From assembly GCA_029939715.1 (NCBI GenBank), contig JAOZSJ010000003.1, positions 1 through 64,000 of the forward strand: a stretch of DNA of 64,000 nucleotides. The letters run 5' to 3'. This DNA comes from 4572-123 sp002084545. GTDB lineage: Bacteria; Desulfobacterota; Desulfobacteria; Desulfobacterales; 4572-123. Shown here in pieces: positions 61,254-64,000 of the stretch (within the stretch, counting starts at the first letter, position 1; each line of letters opens with the position of its first letter). Under the pieces are notes generated by a model. It saw only the letters and a list, made by a program, of their open reading frames with translations, was not told where the DNA came from and did not search any database. A program made the position numbers and the translations under genes.

Positions 61254-62167
61254 ATGACCTTCTCCAATGCGTCTTCCCCGCCTTTTTTGATGATGATGAA
61301 AAGAACAAGAATCAATATGGCGGTCAGGACAACACCGAAGGCACTGCCTCCCGGAATATCGCCCGCGGTTATATACTTATGGGTGACCAGGTTTCCAACC
61401 ATCATCACTTTTGAACCACCCAGAAAAGTCGGTACCAGGTAATCACCCAGTGCCGGAATAAAAACCAGAATTGTTCCGGCAAAAACGCCTCCCTTGGTCA
61501 GCGGGAGTATCACCCTGAAAAACCGACGGATGGGAGTTGCCCCCATGTCGGTGGCGGCTTCAAGAAGCGCCGGGTTAAGGCCTTCCAAAGAAGCATAAAT
61601 CGGCAAAATCATGTACGGCAGCGAATAATAAACCAGTCCGAACATGACGGCAAACGGTGAATACAACATACGGATGGGTGAATCAATCAGGCCCGTAGCC
61701 ATCAGAATATTATTGATCACCCCCATATTGCCCAGCATGGTTTTAACGGCATAGATTCGAATGATAACCGCCGTGGTTTCCGGGATGATCAGCATGAGAA
61801 TGAGAAAGGCTTTCCACCGGCCGCCGTACTGGGTAATGTAATAGGCCACCGGAAACGCAATAATAATGCACAGAATATTGGTTTGAACCGCATAGTAGAA
61901 AGATCTTAAAAAAATTTCCCCGTAAGCTCCGGAAAATGCATTGATGTAGCTCTGTAATGAAAAAGAGTTGGTCATCAAACCATCATCCCCTAATTTCAAA
62001 AAACTGAAAAACAGTGTAATAAGAAGGGGTAAAAAAGTAAAAAGGACAACCAGCAATGTGAGAGGCCCGATGAGAATGGAGAACTCAAGATCAAAAAATC
62101 TTTTTTTGTGTATGGGTGTGTCTTCAGAGATCACTTCATCCATTGAGTGATCTAATGTGCGGTTCAT
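61250..62167 (-). CDS. potB: Pot-type ABC transporter permease, PotB-like
   Basis: 305 residues with about six transmembrane segments and an extended cytoplasmic N-terminus of about 28 residues. The EAA loop is LLEAATDMGATPIRRFFRVI. The ATG at 62167 is preceded by CCAGGAGAAAATTAA, a strong ribosome binding site. It is separated from potD by a 127-base gap that contains a hairpin. Confidence 0.92.
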   Translation of the reverse strand: MNRTLDHSMDEVISEDTPIHKKRFFDLEFSILIGPLTLLVVLFTFLPLLITLFFSFLKLGDDGLMTNSFSLQSYINAFSGAYGEIFLRSFYYAVQTNILCIIIAFPVAYYITQYGGRWKAFLILMLIIPETTAVIIRIYAVKTMLGNMGVINNILMATGLIDSPIRMLYSPFAVMFGLVYYSLPYMILPIYASLEGLNPALLEAATDMGATPIRRFFRVILPLTKGGVFAGTILVFIPALGDYLVPTFLGGSKVMMVGNLVTHKYITAGDIPGGSAFGVVLTAILILVLFIIIKKGGEDALEKVI

Positions 62168-62224
62168 TTAATTTTCTCCTGGAAATAAAGCCCTTAAAAA
62201 CCTGAAGCCTGCAGTAAAATTGAT

Positions 62225-62256
62225 GCGGCGGACAACAGAAAGTTCCTGTCCGCCGC
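62225..62256. promoter_or_regulatory. Intercistronic hairpin between potD and potB
   Basis: A perfect 10-bp stem, GCGGCGGACA with TGTCCGCCGC, and a 12-base loop. On the transcribed (minus) strand no clean U-run follows the stem, so it is probably an mRNA-protecting or partial-termination element. Such an element would raise potD transcript over the permease genes, as known for other binding-protein operons. On the plus strand a run of eight T at 62262-62269 follows, so it could terminate antisense transcription. Confidence 0.7.
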
Positions 62257-62294
62257 ACCGGTTTTTTTTGTTTCATCAATACGGATTAAAATGC

Positions 62295-63422
62295 TTACCT
62301 TTTTATCTTTTCCCAGATTTTAGCCCTGAGAGCGCGGCCTTTACCTACGGCTGCTTCATAATTTGGCAGTATGCATTTTTTTAAGTATTCCGATGAAAGA
62401 GACATGGCCGGGAATGACTTGACCTTATCTGAAAGCATATGGGGTGTTGCTTTATGGGTGGGGGCATACCCGATCCCTTCTATCAGTTTTACATGATTTT
62501 CCGGGCTCCAGATCCAGTTTAAAAACAGGTGGGCGGCGGCAGGGCTTTTCCCGCCCTTGGCAATGGCAATGGAATCAAATCCCATCATGGTGCCTTCCCT
62601 GGGTAATGACAATTTAATTCCAGGGACCTCTTGGGCAGTCCAATAGACATCACCGGCCCACATGACGGACAGAACGGTTTCCTGCTCAGCAAACAGGCGC
62701 GTGGGGTAGGCATCATAGGCTATCAGGTTCGGTTTTTGTTTGAGCAGCAGGTCCGTGGCTTCTTTCAGCTCTTTTTCATCACAGGAGTTAGGGTTGTAAC
62801 CCAGATACATCAATGCGGAACCAACCGCCTCATAGGAATCGTCGAGGGCGGTCATCCTGCCTGCGAATTCGTTCTTTTCAAAAACAATCTTCCAGGAATC
62901 CAGATCTTTGGTATTGGGGTCGACTATGTTCGAATTATAGGCTATTCCGGTTATATAAATACTTAAAGGGGCATAATATTCAAACTTCGGGTCGAATTCC
63001 GTCTTTTTAAAATCGTCCATGATGTAATTGTCAATATTGGGGATCCATTCATGATTCAGTTTTTTTAATGCACCAAATTCTTTCAACAGCATAAAAGAAC
63101 CGGAACCTATACTGACGATATCATACGGCACTTCCGGATTCAGCCTGAATTTTGTGTTCATTTCCTCTGTGCTGCCATAGTTGTCCCGGATAATTTTAAT
63201 TCCGTATTTTTTTTCAAAACCCGTGTATAACTCTTCGGGCCACCATTCCGCCCAATCGTAAATGCGGAGTACACCTTCTGTTTTAGCCTGGGCAATACAT
63301 GCTTCGGGCGGTTCAAAATTCGGGTAGTTATCCGCTGCACAAACAGGCGAAGATATGGCACACAGCAGGATGAAAGTGATCATTGCAAAAAAAATCGTAC
63401 TTTTTCTCGGGAATGTTTTCAT
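62295..63422 (-). CDS. potD: Periplasmic polyamine/amine-binding protein, PotD-like
   Basis: 375 residues from the ATG at 63422, preceded by GGAGGCAACA. An in-frame start 63 bases upstream would place extra residues before the signal peptide and lacks this site, so 63422 is preferred. The signal peptide is about 29 residues, ending SSPVCA before ADNY. The mature part has IYDWAEWWPEEL and a PotD-like fold. Compared from memory with E. coli PotD: the amine-contacting Asp168 and Glu171 are kept (DDSYE), Trp229 is kept (MWAGD), Asp257 is kept (GFDSIAI), Trp34 is kept (DWAEW). The position of Trp255 appears to be Gly. This suggests a cationic amine ligand with altered specificity. First gene of the operon. 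Confidence 0.9.
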   Translation of the reverse strand: MKTFPRKSTIFFAMITFILLCAISSPVCAADNYPNFEPPEACIAQAKTEGVLRIYDWAEWWPEELYTGFEKKYGIKIIRDNYGSTEEMNTKFRLNPEVPYDIVSIGSGSFMLLKEFGALKKLNHEWIPNIDNYIMDDFKKTEFDPKFEYYAPLSIYITGIAYNSNIVDPNTKDLDSWKIVFEKNEFAGRMTALDDSYEAVGSALMYLGYNPNSCDEKELKEATDLLLKQKPNLIAYDAYPTRLFAEQETVLSVMWAGDVYWTAQEVPGIKLSLPREGTMMGFDSIAIAKGGKSPAAAHLFLNWIWSPENHVKLIEGIGYAPTHKATPHMLSDKVKSFPAMSLSSEYLKKCILPNYEAAVGKGRALRAKIWEKIKR

Positions 63423-63493
63423 TGTTGCCTCCAAGTTTATGGTTAAATTAAAGTGGGACATGTCCATCATTGTCAAAATGAGCATTTCAGAAA

Positions 63494-63499
63494 ATTATA
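63494..63499 (-). promoter_or_regulatory. Possible -10 box upstream of potD
   Basis: TATAAT on the minus strand, 72 bases before the potD ATG, in an AT-rich stretch. No convincing -35 element is visible at the correct distance, so this is only a candidate. Confidence 0.25.
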
Positions 63500-63659
63500 T
63501 TTGTTTTAGTATAAAGCGGCTGTATCGGGGTGTTTTTAATTATTCATTCGCTCATTTCCGATAATTGTTCAACCCGGGTTTTGATCTGGTCTATCACCTC
63601 CTTTTTTACTGCCGTATAAAGGCGGGCTGGTAAGATGCTATAATTGCAACGCCCCTACT

Positions 63660-63736
63660 GACAGAATGATGTAACATTTTTAGGGAGGAGATTCCGCAAC
63701 TGTAACCGCTATCCCGCACCTGGGACAGAATGATGT
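63660..63736. repeat. 13-bp direct repeat GACAGAATGATGT
   Basis: Exact copies at 63660-63672 and 63724-63736, separated by 51 bases that include a small inverted repeat (TCCC/GGGA). They could be regulator binding sites for the divergent or downstream operon, or the remains of a mobile element. No function can be assigned. Confidence 0.6.
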
Positions 63737-64000
63737 TGATGAATTCGGCTTGAATGAGCGTTACAGTATTTTGTTGCTTTTCGTCAAAAAGGCCCGTTAC
63801 ATTATTTGGATCTTATAACGCGGTTGGAAAGATTTTTTCATATCTGCAATTCTTAAGCATTATGTAGAGCTTAACAGGGATGTTCTTTTTTCAGATCGGA
63901 TTTGACATAGATTTGGCATAGATTTAACTTTTATTTTTAATAAATTTCATACTAACAAAAACAAAAAATGGTGTTAATACAGAAGAAATTCAGCCTGCGG

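Larger units (their letters stand above)
63423..64000. other. Upstream region of the amine operon, no gene seen
   Basis: 578 bases without a supportable ORF on either strand. AT-rich near both ends. I looked for a cobalamin-riboswitch B12 box and a -24/-12 sigma-54 promoter and found neither. It contains the short direct repeat described separately. It may hold the operon promoter and a degraded element. Confidence 0.5.

Noticed and set aside
62262..62269. Rho-independent terminator after the hairpin near 62240
   Set aside because: The T-run is on the plus strand, opposite to the direction of transcription of the operon.
63423..64000. Cobalamin riboswitch or sigma-54 promoter upstream of potD
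   Set aside because: No B12-box-like sequence and no TGGCAC-N5-TTGC pattern seen on either strand.

Overview
The window (about 50% GC by eye) suggests a Desulfobacteraceae-like sulfate-reducing Desulfobacterota bacterium. This is inference from three things: a LEPR-XLL giant RTX protein, paralogous non-pyrrolysine MttB-type methyltransferases, and a Pot-type amine transporter. No rRNA, tRNA or taxonomic marker is present. Every gene I can support lies on the minus strand, so transcription runs from right to left.

Region 1 (1-52660, 82% of the window) is a single open reading frame that starts at 52660 and leaves the window at its left edge without a stop. The visible part is 17,553 codons. 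Domain order from the N-terminus: a LEPR-XLL motif; a unique region and a small SPGNSPG domain; about 23 kb of ~122-residue beta-rich repeats, interrupted by a seven-unit FG-GAP block and by six long variant modules; six Ig-like units split 2+4 around a helical Tyr/Ala linker and a unique module; another beta-rich unique stretch; RTX-like repeats; a short AGDPVLH-type repeat region; more RTX-like units; Calx-beta-like domains; about 18 copies of a ~100-residue WxxTLDG repeat; a terminal array of true RTX nonapeptides; and an acidic, Glu/Pro-rich tail. It is most likely a Ca2+-binding, type I-secreted giant surface protein or adhesin.

Region 2 (52899-53572) is a truncated, frameshifted remnant of a trimethylamine-dehydrogenase-like flavoprotein, between the giant gene and the catabolic operon.

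Region 3 (53656-63422) is a compact operon in the order potD - hairpin - potB - potC - potA - FAD amine oxidoreductase - mttB homologue - palindrome - saccharopine/lysine-dehydrogenase-like gene - mttB homologue. I infer uptake of a methylated or basic amine by the ABC transporter, followed by demethylation and oxidation. Neither the corrinoid protein nor its reactivase is in the window.

Region 4 (63423-64000) has no recognisable gene. It is the upstream region of the operon and contains a 13-bp direct repeat.
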